43,927 nt of DNA from Nitrosospira sp. (GTDB taxonomy: Bacteria; Pseudomonadota; Gammaproteobacteria; Burkholderiales; Nitrosomonadaceae). Location: assembly GCA_013821425.1 (NCBI GenBank), contig JACDGV010000022.1:1-43927 (forward strand). Reading direction: 5' to 3'. The translations under genes were made by a program, and so were the position numbers. Shown here one piece after another: positions 7,648 through 20,409 of this stretch. The first letter of the stretch is position 1. Every line of letters starts with the position of its first letter. Below the pieces are notes generated by a model. That model saw only the letters and a list, made by a program, of their open reading frames with translations. It was not told the DNA's origin and did not search any database.

Positions 7648-8922
7648 CTAATGTATTTTATGAGCACCGATTAGATGGAGCGAATCTTCAATGCTTTGGT
7701 TGCGCAGGTGCCATTGCCGTATGAGGGTCATGATCACGGCTACGAACAGACCAAACAGGACTATAACGGTGTAAACATGAACGTCGAAGCTTATCAATAT
7801 CGCATATACTCCGAGCATGGCGAGAATGCTGAGGTTCTCATTGAAATTCTGGACCGCGATAGAGTGGCCGGCGCCCATCAGAATATACCCGCGGTGTTGC
7901 AGCAGGGCGTTCATCGGCACCACAAAGAATCCTGCCAGTCCGCCGATCAGAAGTAGAAGCACGATAGAAATCCACAGTTCGCGCGCGAATATCATTGCCA
8001 TCACCACGATACCCATTGCGATACCCAGAGGAATAACTTTTACGGATTGCCGCAGCGAAACCAGTCGCGCCGCAAGAATCGCCCCTACCGCAATCCCGAT
8101 CGCGACCACGCCCTGTAATTGTGCGGCAGTGCTTAGCGGATAGCCGAGCGCGGCATCGGCCCATTTCAGTACGATAAACTGCAAAGTTGCGCCCGCACCC
8201 CAGAACAATGTTGTGACGGCAAGCGAAATCTGCCCGAGCTTATCCGTCCACAACAGTCTCATGCAATGCGCGAACTCGTGGACCAGGAATGCGGGGTTTT
8301 TCTTGAGAATGCGATGGTCCACTCCGGTGTTGGGAATGTACAGATTAAAGATGGCGGCGGTACTGTAAAATACGGCGATAAGGATTATGCCGGCTTCCGA
8401 GATGGTGTCTACTCCAGTGTCTATAAAAGGAAAGTCGAAGTCTAGTAATATCGCAGAGATTGTAGGCGAGATCAGCAATCCGCCCAATACCGTGCCAAGG
8501 ACAATGGAGGCTACAGTCAAGCCTTCGATCCAGCCATTTGCGATAACCAGTTTTTCGGGAGGCAGCAGTTCCGTCAGTATGCCGTATTTCGCGGGAGAGT
8601 AGGCGGCAGCGCCCAATCCGACAACTGCGTAGGCCGTAAGCGCGAAATATTGGTGTGATGCGAGAAACAGCAGGCTGCAGCCTACAATCTTGACAGTATT
8701 GCTGATAAACATTACCCGCCCTTTTGCCATGGAGTCGGCGAAAGCCCCGACAAAAGGTGCGAGAATCACGTAGAACAGGACGAATACAAACTTGAGCATC
8801 GGGGTGAGATAAGCAGGAGCGTGAAGTTCCAGCAGAAGCGCTATTGCCACAACCAGCAGCGCGTTGTCCGCCAGTGAGGAGAAGAACTGCGCTGCCATGA
8901 TGGTATAAAAACCGCGTTTCAA
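7648..8922 (-). CDS. lplT: Lysophospholipid transporter LplT (MFS)
   Basis: LplT flips lysophospholipids across the inner membrane for re-acylation. This 424-residue protein has about twelve hydrophobic segments and family stretches FSSLADNALLVVAIALLLE (about 14-32), FVGAFADSMAKGRVMF (about 58-73) and YSPAKYGILTELLP (about 107-120). The start is a TTG preceded by a purine-rich GGAGAAGGGG; an ATG lies eight codons inside. In enterobacteria LplT is linked to Aas acyltransferase, which is absent here. It is divergent from alr with a 166-base spacer that holds both promoters. Confidence 0.93.
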   Translation of the reverse strand: MKRGFYTIMAAQFFSSLADNALLVVAIALLLELHAPAYLTPMLKFVFVLFYVILAPFVGAFADSMAKGRVMFISNTVKIVGCSLLFLASHQYFALTAYAVVGLGAAAYSPAKYGILTELLPPEKLVIANGWIEGLTVASIVLGTVLGGLLISPTISAILLDFDFPFIDTGVDTISEAGIILIAVFYSTAAIFNLYIPNTGVDHRILKKNPAFLVHEFAHCMRLLWTDKLGQISLAVTTLFWGAGATLQFIVLKWADAALGYPLSTAAQLQGVVAIGIAVGAILAARLVSLRQSVKVIPLGIAMGIVVMAMIFARELWISIVLLLLIGGLAGFFVVPMNALLQHRGYILMGAGHSIAVQNFNENLSILAMLGVYAILISFDVHVYTVIVLFGLFVAVIMTLIRQWHLRNQSIEDSLHLIGAHKIH

Positions 8923-9088
8923 CCCCTTCTCCCGAAAACTTTTTTAACTTTCCGGCGTGGATTATACAATGCTCATCCAGCCCTCTTTTGAAGAGAAAGT
9001 TTTTATATCACGAAACCGCGTACCTCATCAATTTTAAGCGTCAACCCCGGATAGAAATCCGAATTTCCATCACTAAGAGACCCCACTA

Positions 9089-10162
9089 ATGTCCCGCCCC
9101 CTCCAGGCGCTAATTGATCTCTCTGCGCTCGAACACAACTTGTCCGTAGTTCGCCGATACACGCCCCGCTCCCGCGTCATGGCCGTTATTAAAGCCGACG
9201 CTTATGGCCACGGTTTGCTGCGTGCCGCCGAAGCGCTGGCTCGCGCTGACGGTTTTGCCATGCTCGAACTGGATGCCGCCGTGCGGTTGCGGGAGGCGGG
9301 CTACCGGCAGACCATTTTGCTGCTCGAAGGTTTTTTTGACATGGACGAATTGGCGTGGATCGAGCAGTACCATCTAAGTGTCGTGATTCACAATCACGAG
9401 CAGCTCGCCATGCTGTCGGCGGCCAGGGTGAGGGGCAGACTGAACGTATTTCTAAAGCTCAACACCGGTATGAATCGTCTCGGGTTCCCGCTTGAGCAGT
9501 TTCCCGCTGCATTGGAAACCCTCCGGGCTAATCCGGCCGTGGATCAGATCACGCTCATGAGTCATCTCGCCCACGCCGATGAGCCGCGGGGAGACGCAAG
9601 CGTAGCCGTTCAGCTACAGCGCTTCCTTGCTGCTGCCGAAGGGCGGCATCTGCCACGCTCGTTGGCCAATTCCGCTGCCATCTTGCGTTATCCTGAAACA
9701 CATGCTGACTGGGTTCGTCCCGGCATTATGCTTTATGGCGCTTCTCCGCTGCCAGGCACGCCTGCCGCCGAGCTGGATCTGTTTCCGGCGATGACGGTAA
9801 CCACCAGAATTATTGCGATGCAGACGCTCAACCCGGGAGACGGCGTGGGGTACGGCCTCGCTTTTCGCCCCGGCCGGCACATGCGCGTGGGTATCGTGGC
9901 CGGAGGATACGCCGATGGCTATCCTCGCCATGCGCCTACCGGTACGCCGGTCCTGGTCAATGGCAAGCGCACTCAGGTCGTTGGCCGCGTTTCGATGGAC
10001 ATGCTGCATGTCGATCTGAGTGACATGGAGGACGCCGGGATCGGCAGTCCGGTCACGCTGTGGGGGAAGGGAATGCCTGTCGATGAGGTGGCACAGGCGG
10101 CGGGTACGGTAGCCTATGAGCTGCTTTGTGCGCTGGCACCGAGAATGCAAAAGGTAACGTGA
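9089..10162 (+). CDS. alr: Alanine racemase
   Basis: Alr is a PLP enzyme that makes D-alanine for peptidoglycan. The 357-residue protein shows the PLP-lysine motif [11 protein letters not shown] (Lys35), NTGMNRLGF near 128, the catalytic-tyrosine region GVGYGLAFR (Tyr255) and the C-terminal [13 protein letters not shown] motif. Length is as expected. The lplT-alr divergent arrangement recurs in betaproteobacteria. A strong hairpin follows the stop codon and separates it from the convergent parvulin gene. Confidence 0.97.
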   Translation: MSRPLQALIDLSALEHNLSVVRRYTPRSRVMAVIKADAYGHGLLRAAEALARADGFAMLELDAAVRLREAGYRQTILLLEGFFDMDELAWIEQYHLSVVIHNHEQLAMLSAARVRGRLNVFLKLNTGMNRLGFPLEQFPAALETLRANPAVDQITLMSHLAHADEPRGDASVAVQLQRFLAAAEGRHLPRSLANSAAILRYPETHADWVRPGIMLYGASPLPGTPAAELDLFPAMTVTTRIIAMQTLNPGDGVGYGLAFRPGRHMRVGIVAGGYADGYPRHAPTGTPVLVNGKRTQVVGRVSMDMLHVDLSDMEDAGIGSPVTLWGKGMPVDEVAQAAGTVAYELLCALAPRMQKVT

Positions 10163-10200
10163 TTCCGCTTAGAGGATTGAAAACAGTAATTACATCAGGC

Positions 10201-10229
10201 AAAAAAAGCAGCCGATGGCTGCTTTTTTT
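10201..10229. terminator. Bidirectional intrinsic terminator between alr and the parvulin gene
   Basis: Seven A, then GCAGCC, a three-base loop GAT, GGCTGC and seven T form a symmetric hairpin with an A-tract on one side and a T-tract on the other. It therefore reads as a terminator on both strands, fitting its position between the convergent alr and parvulin genes. Confidence 0.93.
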
Positions 10230-10248
10230 ATGGCGGCCCTTTCGGGGA

Positions 10249-11046
10249 TTATTCGACTTTCGCCTTGGCGCGAAGGTCATTGACCGACGCGGCAAACTGC
10301 CGTTGCAATACGCGTTGCGCGAGGTTTTGTTTTAGTTCCTCGAATGGGGGAACGGTCAGGGGCCGGACATCATCGAGACGGATTACGTGCCAGCCAAAGT
10401 TGGTTTGCACCGGTTGTTCAGTGAGCTGACCCTTCGACATTCTCGTCAAGGCTTCCGCAAAGGGCTGAACATAGCTTGCGGCCGGGCTCCACTCGAGTTC
10501 GCCACCCTTGGTTTTACTGCCTGCGTCCAGGGATTTTTCCTCGGCAATCTTCTCAAGGTTGCCGCCTTTCTTGATACGGGCGATGATGTCCTTGGCTTCT
10601 GCCTCCGAGGCCACGAGGATGTGATGCGCCTTGTATTCCTTATCGCCGACCTGGGACTTCAGCGCCTCGTATTCCTTGCGCAGTTCTTCATCGCTAACCG
10701 GGTGGTTCTTTATATAATCGACCTGATACGCCCTGACGAGCGCGGTCTGCCGCGCCATATCCAGTTGAGTCTTGAAATCAGGATCCTTGTCGAGGCCTTT
10801 TTTCAGAGCTTCCTGGGCTATTACTTCTTCAGTTATCAGGTCCTCACGCAGGGCCTTCCTCGCTTCCGGATTGTCCGGTTGACCCTGGAGGGTGCGCGCT
10901 TTCACGATGAACTCGAGGCGCGCCTGAGGAATCGCCACCCCGTTCACCTTCGCCAGGGTTGATCCGGCCTGAGCTTGGACTGTCGACGCGGCAACGAGGC
11001 CGCAGATACCCAGCGCCGTAAGTTGGGAAAATTTCGTAAAATGCAT
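10249..11046 (-). CDS. Periplasmic peptidyl-prolyl cis-trans isomerase, parvulin type
   Basis: This SurA/PrsA-like protein (265 aa) is predicted to speed proline isomerisation during folding of exported proteins. It has a signal peptide of about 27 residues ending in AQAGS, a helical N-terminal SurA-like region with ITEEVIAQEALKKGL, and a parvulin domain at about 137-230 (YKAHHILVASEAEAKDII, GGELEWSPA, GQLTEQPVQTNFGWHVIRL). The ATG has a good AAGGAAG ribosome binding site. It is followed by the shared terminator and preceded, 13 bases upstream, by bolA. Confidence 0.93.
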   Translation of the reverse strand: MHFTKFSQLTALGICGLVAASTVQAQAGSTLAKVNGVAIPQARLEFIVKARTLQGQPDNPEARKALREDLITEEVIAQEALKKGLDKDPDFKTQLDMARQTALVRAYQVDYIKNHPVSDEELRKEYEALKSQVGDKEYKAHHILVASEAEAKDIIARIKKGGNLEKIAEEKSLDAGSKTKGGELEWSPAASYVQPFAEALTRMSKGQLTEQPVQTNFGWHVIRLDDVRPLTVPPFEELKQNLAQRVLQRQFAASVNDLRAKAKVE

Positions 11047-11058
11047 GGGGCTTCCTTG

Positions 11059-11334
11059 TCAGTGGATCAAATTAAATTCTTCGGGAGTATACGCTTTTAC
11101 GCTCAAAGCGTGAATATCCTTAAACATCATTTCACCGAGAGCACCGTAGACCAGTCGGTGCCGCGTCAGGGTGGATTGATTGGCAAACTGCCGGGAAATA
11201 ATCGTGAGAAAATAGTGCCCGCCACCACCTTTGGCACCCTCGTGTCCCGCATGCCGCGCGCTTTCATCGACAATCTTGATCTCCTCGGGCTCGAATACCG
11301 AGAGCTTGTGCCTCATCAGATCGACAGTGTGCAT
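11059..11334 (-). CDS. BolA family protein
   Basis: BolA proteins work with monothiol glutaredoxins in Fe-S cluster handling and may act as regulators. The 91-residue protein contains ESARHAGHEGAKGGGGHYFL, RHRLVYGAL and IHALSVKAYTPEEF, the typical BolA core with the conserved histidine near the C-terminal region. It starts four bases after the yciI stop and ends 12 bases before the parvulin gene, so yciB-yciI-bolA-parvulin is one operon, as seen in many betaproteobacteria. Confidence 0.95.
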   Translation of the reverse strand: MHTVDLMRHKLSVFEPEEIKIVDESARHAGHEGAKGGGGHYFLTIISRQFANQSTLTRHRLVYGALGEMMFKDIHALSVKAYTPEEFNLIH

Positions 11335-11338
11335 CGGC

Positions 11339-11644
11339 TTATGACGGCATGACCTTTTTGAACGGCTTGACGGTCACCTTTGCATAGATCCCTGATGTGG
11401 CGTATGGGTCCGCCTCTGCCCAGGTCCGCGCCGCTTCAAGCGATTCAAATTCCGCTACGATGAGGCTGCCGGAGAATCCGGCGGGACCGGGATCGGGACT
11501 GTCAATTGCAGGGTATGGCCCCGCCAGGATGAGCCGTCCCTCGTCCCGCAACGCCGTGATGCGTTCCAGATGCGAGGTACGAACCGCAAGCCTTTTTTCC
11601 AGGCTATCAGGAACATCCTCGCCATTTATTGCGTACAGCATCAT
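11339..11644 (-). CDS. YciI family protein
   Basis: This 101-residue ferredoxin-like-fold protein belongs to the YCII family, whose cellular role is poorly known. The N-terminal [19 protein letters not shown], the [19 protein letters not shown] motif and the [20 protein letters not shown] stretch fit the family. The start overlaps the end of yciB by four bases, and bolA follows closely. Confidence 0.93.
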   Translation of the reverse strand: MMLYAINGEDVPDSLEKRLAVRTSHLERITALRDEGRLILAGPYPAIDSPDPGPAGFSGSLIVAEFESLEAARTWAEADPYATSGIYAKVTVKPFKKVMPS

Positions 11645-12186
11645 GTTTCCTTATCCTCATCGTCTTCCATGTATTTCCCCAGCATCAGACCTTGCAACAC
11701 GACAAAAGCCAGCATCAGGCCCATAAACCCGAACAGCTTGAAGTTAACCCAGGTTTCGGTGGAGTAATTGTAGGCCACGTAGAGATTGGCAGCACCCATT
11801 AACGCGAAAAACGCAGCCCAACTGGCATTGAGGCGCGTCCATATGGGTTCTGGCAGCCTGATCTGTTCTTTCATCATGATACGGATAAAATTCTTCCTGA
11901 AAATCGCATGGGCGAATACCAGGGCGGCGGCAAACAGCCAGTAGAGTACCGATGGCTTCCACTTGATGAAAGTTTCGTCTTGCAGGATAAGCGTGGCGCT
12001 GCCGAAAATGACGATGATCACGAGGCTTACCCACAGCATGGTATCGACCTTGCGGTGGTGGAGCCATACCCAGCCGATCTGGGCAAAAGTTGCGGCAATA
12101 GCTACTGCAGTGGCGATATAAATGCCATAAATCTTGAAAGCAACGAAGAACAGGATTACCGGAAAGAGATCAAAAAGAAATTTCAT
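11641..12186 (-). CDS. yciB: Inner-membrane septation protein YciB (IspZ)
   Basis: YciB is a small inner-membrane protein linked to cell septation and envelope synthesis. The 181-residue sequence begins [18 protein letters not shown] and has about five hydrophobic helices, with [14 protein letters not shown] and [12 protein letters not shown] as characteristic stretches. It is the first gene of the yciB-yciI-bolA-parvulin group and starts 15 bases after msrB ends, so msrB may be in the same transcript. Confidence 0.94.
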   Translation of the reverse strand: MKFLFDLFPVILFFVAFKIYGIYIATAVAIAATFAQIGWVWLHHRKVDTMLWVSLVIIVIFGSATLILQDETFIKWKPSVLYWLFAAALVFAHAIFRKNFIRIMMKEQIRLPEPIWTRLNASWAAFFALMGAANLYVAYNYSTETWVNFKLFGFMGLMLAFVVLQGLMLGKYMEDDEDKET

Positions 12187-12201
12187 AAAATGAGGGGCTC
12201 G

Positions 12202-12609
12202 CTATGCCTGATCGGTATCCCGGTCGAGCTTGAGTGATGAGGAGTTAATGCAGTAGCGCAAACCGTCCGGCGGGGGGCCGTCGTCGAACACATGCCCTAG
12301 GTGTGCGTCGCAGCGAGAGCATAAAACCTCGGTTCGGCGCATGAGAATACTGTGGTCCGGCTTAGCCGTTATGCTGAGCGGGTCGGCAGGTTGCCGGAAA
12401 GAAGGCCAACCGGTGCCGGAATCAAATTTGCTGTCCGAATCAAATAATGCAGCCCAACAGCAGGCGCAGCGGTACACTCCACGGTCGTGGCAGTTCCAGT
12501 ACTCGCCCGTAAACGCGGGTTCCGTCCCTTTTTGCCGGCACACGTGATACTGCTGAGGCGTAAGCTGCATTCGCCATTCCTGTTCGGATTTTATGATTTT
12601 GTCCGTCAT
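12202..12609 (-). CDS. msrB: Peptide-methionine (R)-S-oxide reductase MsrB
   Basis: MsrB reduces the R-form of methionine sulfoxide in proteins. In this 135-residue protein the zinc cysteines are in CACC (Cys48, Cys51) and CSRC (Cys97, Cys100), with FDSGTGWPSF at about 62-71 and the catalytic Cys120 in RYCINSSSL. The last position is a cysteine, not selenocysteine. The start has a strong GAGGAAG ribosome binding site four bases upstream. Confidence 0.97.
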   Translation of the reverse strand: MTDKIIKSEQEWRMQLTPQQYHVCRQKGTEPAFTGEYWNCHDRGVYRCACCWAALFDSDSKFDSGTGWPSFRQPADPLSITAKPDHSILMRRTEVLCSRCDAHLGHVFDDGPPPDGLRYCINSSSLKLDRDTDQA

Positions 12610-12650
12610 TGTACTTCCTCAAAGATGATATGTCTAAACCGTGGCTCAAG

Positions 12651-12680
12651 GTGAAATCACGTGAAATCGGGTGAAATCAG
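12651..12680. repeat. Three tandem 10-bp repeats (GTGAAATCRS)
   Basis: Three perfectly adjacent units GTGAAATCAC, GTGAAATCGG and GTGAAATCAG fill the spacer between the DUF2863 gene and msrB. They share the first eight bases. One turn of helix between units would suit a protein-binding array upstream of msrB, but expansion by slippage explains it equally well. Confidence 0.7.
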
Positions 12681-12686
12681 GGGCGC

Positions 12687-13892
12687 CTAATGTAAATGTA
12701 TCGGCGCCACTTCGCCTTCTTCGGGAAACTCGGCATGTACTACCTCGCCTCCAGGATTGGGAAATAGCGGGGCGCCGCATTCTTCGCAATACTCCAGGAG
12801 GAAACGATTTTGCAGCAGCAGGGTATGAGCCACGCCGCATTCTCGTAACGTTGATTCGATCTGCGAAATGATGTCGCTGTTCTCATCCTCATCGCCGACC
12901 AATGCCCACACAATACCGTAGAGCACGTCGTCCCGATCCTTAAGCGTGAAACCTATCCGGTATTCCTCCAGCCACTGGTCATAAAACGGCGCGATCACGG
13001 CGCGCAGCATGTCCGGGGAAATGCTCAGTGTGGTATGGAGGAAATCAACCGTGGCATGCATGGAATAGGGGCGGGCCAGACGGTCCGCCATGCGCCATGC
13101 TGAAAAAAAACCGTCGGGCATAAGCAATTCGAAGGCGCAGCCCTGGAACAATGGCCGCAGGGCTTCAGCGCCGTGCTTCTGCCACGCATGCAGTATTTCC
13201 TCTTTGGAAAACCTCGAAGCAGGCGAACTCGCGCTTGCCGCCTCCGGCTGTTGCCAGCGGAACATCGGTTTTCCCTGTGGTACGGCGATCGCACCAAGAA
13301 GATAACGGGTGTCAGAGAGAAAACGGCCGGTTTCGGCCAGTTGGCGCGGATTTATGTGCAGATCGCGCTCTCCCGCCACCGCCGCGGTCCAGAGTTTGTT
13401 GGCCAGCTCATGTGTAAGGTGGTAGCCGCGTGGCAATTGATCGGGGCTGAACAGGCAATCGGCCAACACGAACTGCCCATTCGCTGCCAGCACATGCATC
13501 TGCAACTGAGTACGCAAGTTCTCGATCACGGTTTCAGCCACGGGCCCCGAGGGGATCGAGAAGCGCGACCAGGTCAGCACCGGTACGGCGAACATCAGGA
13601 CGTCATAGGTGCGATCGCCACGCGTCAATATGCTGCACTCGATTGCCGCCTCAATCGCATAGATGAACTCGCTATAACCCTCCGGATCCGCATCGTAAAG
13701 TTGGTCCAGCACCGCTTCGAGGTTCTGATCGTCACCGGTTCGCAACTGGGCATGGATCTTCGCCGCCAGCCGGCTTTCCCAAAACGCATCTTCTATGCGG
13801 CTCCCGGAGGCTGCCAGACCCGCAGCAAGGCGGGAAAGCTCCTGAACAATTCGCGGCGATTTGGTGCGGTGGGGGGCACGAGGTTTTTTCAT
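12687..13892 (-). CDS. DUF2863 family protein
   Basis: This 401-residue protein matches DUF2863, a family known mainly from betaproteobacteria with no assigned function. It has no signal peptide or membrane segment. Visible features are a basic N-terminus (MKKPRAPHRTK), a hydrophobic LMFAVPVLTWSRFSIP stretch near 100-120, and a C-terminal CEECGAPLFPNPGG motif whose two cysteines could hold a metal together with the His-rich final residues (PIHLH). The ATG at 13892 is preferred over an upstream TTG at 13913. It stands alone upstream of msrB on the same strand. Confidence 0.85.
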   Translation of the reverse strand: MKKPRAPHRTKSPRIVQELSRLAAGLAASGSRIEDAFWESRLAAKIHAQLRTGDDQNLEAVLDQLYDADPEGYSEFIYAIEAAIECSILTRGDRTYDVLMFAVPVLTWSRFSIPSGPVAETVIENLRTQLQMHVLAANGQFVLADCLFSPDQLPRGYHLTHELANKLWTAAVAGERDLHINPRQLAETGRFLSDTRYLLGAIAVPQGKPMFRWQQPEAASASSPASRFSKEEILHAWQKHGAEALRPLFQGCAFELLMPDGFFSAWRMADRLARPYSMHATVDFLHTTLSISPDMLRAVIAPFYDQWLEEYRIGFTLKDRDDVLYGIVWALVGDEDENSDIISQIESTLRECGVAHTLLLQNRFLLEYCEECGAPLFPNPGGEVVHAEFPEEGEVAPIHLH

Positions 13893-14041
13893 GAGGTGGT
13901 ATGTGACGAACAAATAATTATTCTAACCTAAATCCAGGGGTTGGAAGGACGGGGGGTTGGATAACCTGGTCCATGTTATAAATCAAACTTGTCGAATATA
14001 ATTAATTCCGCGTTTTATTCCTCCCTTTTATCCGTCTTCGG

Positions 14042-14233
14042 TTATCCCACATCGCACACAGCCAGCCGAATGTGGTCCTGCACTAGATGGGCTTTGGACA
14101 GCGGGCAGTGCATCTTCTTCGAGCAAGCAACGACAGGGCAGAGCTGATTGCGGCTCAGGCTGGATATGCGAACGGGGTAACGTTGCGCGTCCTTCTTCGC
14201 CGCAAAATCGGCCGGGGCGTGAACGAGTTGCAC
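14042..14233 (-). CDS. Possible small protein after czcA (uncertain)
   Basis: This 63-codon frame starts with GTG 18 bases after the czcA stop and lies in the same frame as czcA. I do not recognise the product. It contains four cysteines in a CPVVACSKKMHCPLSK-type arrangement and several histidines, which would suit a small metal-binding protein. By hand count 44 of 63 third codon positions are G or C, against about 42 percent in an overlapping 75-codon frame (14028-14255, minus strand) that starts with ATGA at the czcA stop. The base bias favours the GTG frame, but no ribosome binding site is visible. The rest of the 338-base stretch between czcA and the DUF2863 gene shows nothing I can support. 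Confidence 0.35.
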   Translation of the reverse strand: MQLVHAPADFAAKKDAQRYPVRISSLSRNQLCPVVACSKKMHCPLSKAHLVQDHIRLAVCDVG

Positions 14234-14251
14234 CGTTCTGTCGATGATTGC

Positions 14252-17431
<3,180 letters not shown>

Positions 17432-17448
17432 CTAAGTGAAGTGGCTAT

Positions 17449-18981
17449 TCAATGGTCGTGGCTGGCGCCTGATTTCCCGAGTTCAGCCTTGATGGCAAAG
17501 CTGTTACCCCCCGCGTACTGTTCCCCCGTCTGAATTCCCTCGAGTACTTCTATCATCTTGCCATCGCTGCGGCCCAGCTCTAGCGGACGCGCTTCAAAAT
17601 ATGGGCCATAGCGGCCGAATACCACCGTCCAATCACCTATTGTCTGAATGGCATCGGCAGAGACCGCCACCGGGACCGGAATCTCTTCGGCCACCAGTTC
17701 CGCATTTACAAACATTCCAGGACGCCACCTCCCGTCCTCGTTTTCGAGTTCCACCCGCGCTGTGGCGGTTCGGGTTTGTTCCCCTATAAGCGTGGTGATA
17801 TAGAACACAGTACCTTTACCCCGAATATCGGATGCGGTTGCGTTGATTGTCGCCTTTTGCCCGACTTTCACCATACTGAGGTCTTTTGGGTAAACCGTTA
17901 TCTCAGCCCATACTGTCGATACATCTGCGACTGTAAAAATATGCTCGTCCTCTTTTACGGTCTGACCCAGGGCTATGGATTTTTCGATTATGAGTCCTGA
18001 AACAGGCGAGCGAATTTCATACCGTGCCAGACTTTCTCCACGAGAGCCTGATTCTGCCGGCACGCCCAGCGATCGCAGCTTTACGGAAGCCAGATCCAGC
18101 GCGATCTCGGCTTCATTCCACAACTCCTGCGCGACGAGATAGTCCTGCTTGGCGGAAATTTTCTCTTCCCATAGTTGCTTTTCGCGTTCGAAAGTGGTTC
18201 GCGCCAAGGCCAGGCGTTTTCTTGCTACCCTATATTCGCTACGTAATTCAGCCAGTATTTGGCTTTCGATTACGGCGAGCACCTCTCCTTTCCGCAGTTG
18301 CTGGCCATGATGGCGATAGACAGCGGTTACTATTCCAGGCAGGCGCGGCACCACCTGGACGATAGTATGTTCATTGAAGATAATCTCTCCCGGCAGCTTC
18401 AGCGTCGGTTTGATCGTCGCGGGTCCAGCGGTCAATATTTCGACACCCATTTTTTTCAGCATTTCATCTCTTATTTCGACTCTCGCCTCGACCTGGCTAT
18501 ATTTCCAGCGAAAAGTCTTATCTTTTCGTTCAGCGACGATCACGGCATCGAAAGAATGAGGCTCCTCCACTATTTCGTTACTAGTAAGGTAATCCGCCTC
18601 GGGCTTGAATTCGTATACCTGTGCTGGCGCACCCAGCCGTACCAGCGTGATGGCGACGTCCGCGGCGGACGGCGGCAGTGGCTTGCCATTTTCGTACAGA
18701 TAAAGCCGGAACTGTGGCGGCATGCCTATTTCAAAGATGGTCACTTCAAGGCCGAAACCGCTTGCCGTAAAGAGTTTTCCGCCTCTGGGACCGGTTTCAA
18801 AAGGAGAACTGCTATCGCCGTGCGGCTTATCGCTCGCAGCACCTGTTTCCCTCGCGTCATCGGCCGCCGAATCAACTGAGGCAGGCGGCGCGGTTTTATC
18901 CAGATTAAGGATCATGCCGGCCAGCGCAATTCCTATCGCGATGACGGCAATGATCGGAATGAGCCGAGATTTCTTGTTCAC
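17449..18981 (-). CDS. czcB: Metal efflux periplasmic adaptor CzcB
   Basis: This membrane-fusion protein links CzcA to the outer-membrane channel. It has 510 residues: an N-terminal anchor helix (about 7-27), a Ser/Asp-rich linker, a GPRGGKLF N-terminal domain typical of long CzcB proteins, then barrel-sandwich and lipoyl-like halves (VPRLPGIVTAVYRHHGQQLRKGE near 210; IRSPVSGLI near 320) around a helical hairpin, and a C-terminal domain ending GASHDH. The GTG start uses GAGGAA, the last two Glu codons of czcC, as its ribosome binding site, so translation is coupled to czcC. Confidence 0.94.
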   Translation of the reverse strand: MNKKSRLIPIIAVIAIGIALAGMILNLDKTAPPASVDSAADDARETGAASDKPHGDSSSPFETGPRGGKLFTASGFGLEVTIFEIGMPPQFRLYLYENGKPLPPSAADVAITLVRLGAPAQVYEFKPEADYLTSNEIVEEPHSFDAVIVAERKDKTFRWKYSQVEARVEIRDEMLKKMGVEILTAGPATIKPTLKLPGEIIFNEHTIVQVVPRLPGIVTAVYRHHGQQLRKGEVLAVIESQILAELRSEYRVARKRLALARTTFEREKQLWEEKISAKQDYLVAQELWNEAEIALDLASVKLRSLGVPAESGSRGESLARYEIRSPVSGLIIEKSIALGQTVKEDEHIFTVADVSTVWAEITVYPKDLSMVKVGQKATINATASDIRGKGTVFYITTLIGEQTRTATARVELENEDGRWRPGMFVNAELVAEEIPVPVAVSADAIQTIGDWTVVFGRYGPYFEARPLELGRSDGKMIEVLEGIQTGEQYAGGNSFAIKAELGKSGASHDH

Positions 18982-18984
18982 TAT

Positions 18985-20409
18985 TTATTCCTCATAGCTA
19001 TTCAGGCCGCCGTCTATAATCGTTAACTCGCTCGAGATACTATCGATGGGCTTCGCTGCGAGACGCTCGATCTCGTTGACCAGTTGCCGGTAGCTGGCCA
19101 GCGCGCGGACATACAGTAACTGGTTCTGGAATAAGGTACGTTGCGCATCCAATACTTCCAGAAAACTGAATTTGCCCAGTTCGTAACCCTTGTTTGTCAC
19201 CTCGAAAGCACTTTTTGCGGCAGGCAATATCTCGGTTCGCAATATGTTGATCTCGTTCTGCCCCGCCGATAAAGCCTCGTATGCCTGCACGAGCTCGGTT
19301 TGAAGCTGCAGGTGGATCGCTGCCTGTTCATCAAGCGCCTTATCCACCCGTTGATGGGCTTCCCGCAGATTTCCCTGGTTCCGGTCGAACAACTGCAGTG
19401 GCATGGAAATACTGACTACACCTGTCGTTCCGCCCGATTCCCAATGCTTGATCATTCCGCCCCCAACTGTGAGATTTGGCACCCGGCGAGTCTGTTCCAC
19501 CTCCAGCAGCGCCTTGCGGTGTTCTATTCCTTTTTGTGCGCGATCCGCCATCGGGCTGGACAGGACCCGTTCCACGAGTACTCCAAGAGTCGGCAGCGCC
19601 ACAGACGATTCCAAGTCACCCAGCGCTTTTCCGAATTCGGGTGAAGAGTTGCCCCACAGCAGCGCCAATCGCTTACGAGCGGCCGCCAGCTCCCGCTGAG
19701 CTTGCCCAACCGCAATCCGGGTGGTGGAAAACGCCACCCCCACCTTGGTCTCCTCGATAGGCGGCACCTTGCCCGCCTGGACGCGTTTCCTGACAGTATC
19801 AACCACCCTCTGTGCCAGGTTCTGGCTTTCCTCCGCCAGCCGTAATTGTTCCTGGCCGGCGAGTACTTCCGTAAATACATGCGCCACCCCAGCGATAAGC
19901 TCAAGGCGTTTCGTTTCAAAATCCTTTCCCGCCAATTCCTCACCGAGCAATGCCGCGTTAACCCGGGCTGCACGTTTTCCGCCGAGCTCGATCAGTTGAT
20001 TGAGGCGAATAATCACATCCTGCTGCTCGACAGTCTCCTTAATGGTTGCGCCCGGGGGTGTGCTCGCTCTTTGAACGGCTCCCATATTCCCGACGTTTTC
20101 CACATTTACGGACAACTCGGGATTCCGAAGTAATCCGGCTTGCAACGTCGCCCCTTCCAGGGCCCGTATTTCCTTGTGGAAGGCTGCCAGTTCGGGGTTG
20201 CGCAGCAGCGCGAGGCGTACGGCGTCTTTCACTGTCAGGTCCTTTTTCTCGTCAAGGCCGGCTCCCGTGGAAGGGTTTCTGTTTCCCGCGGAAACAATTC
20301 CGGTGAAAGTGCTTCCGGCGAGTGCCGAAGATGCGCAACCGAGCGCAAGAATGAGCCAGGCGGCCAGCGCGAGGTAACGCGTCAGCGTGTGCAATGGATT
20401 AAAGTTCAT
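18985..20409 (-). CDS. czcC: Outer-membrane metal efflux channel CzcC
   Basis: CzcC is the TolC-like outer-membrane component of the CzcCBA pump. From the ATG at 20409, which has GGAGA eight bases upstream, the protein is 474 aa with a signal sequence ending ALGCASSALAG that might be a lipobox (LALGC). Two repeats of the outer-membrane efflux protein domain follow: one at about 60-250 (VKDAVRLALLRNPELAAFHKEI) and one at about 280-460. The frame is open back to 20556, but those 49 codons lack a signal-like pattern. The stop lies three bases before the czcB start. Confidence 0.93.
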   Translation of the reverse strand: MNFNPLHTLTRYLALAAWLILALGCASSALAGSTFTGIVSAGNRNPSTGAGLDEKKDLTVKDAVRLALLRNPELAAFHKEIRALEGATLQAGLLRNPELSVNVENVGNMGAVQRASTPPGATIKETVEQQDVIIRLNQLIELGGKRAARVNAALLGEELAGKDFETKRLELIAGVAHVFTEVLAGQEQLRLAEESQNLAQRVVDTVRKRVQAGKVPPIEETKVGVAFSTTRIAVGQAQRELAAARKRLALLWGNSSPEFGKALGDLESSVALPTLGVLVERVLSSPMADRAQKGIEHRKALLEVEQTRRVPNLTVGGGMIKHWESGGTTGVVSISMPLQLFDRNQGNLREAHQRVDKALDEQAAIHLQLQTELVQAYEALSAGQNEINILRTEILPAAKSAFEVTNKGYELGKFSFLEVLDAQRTLFQNQLLYVRALASYRQLVNEIERLAAKPIDSISSELTIIDGGLNSYEE

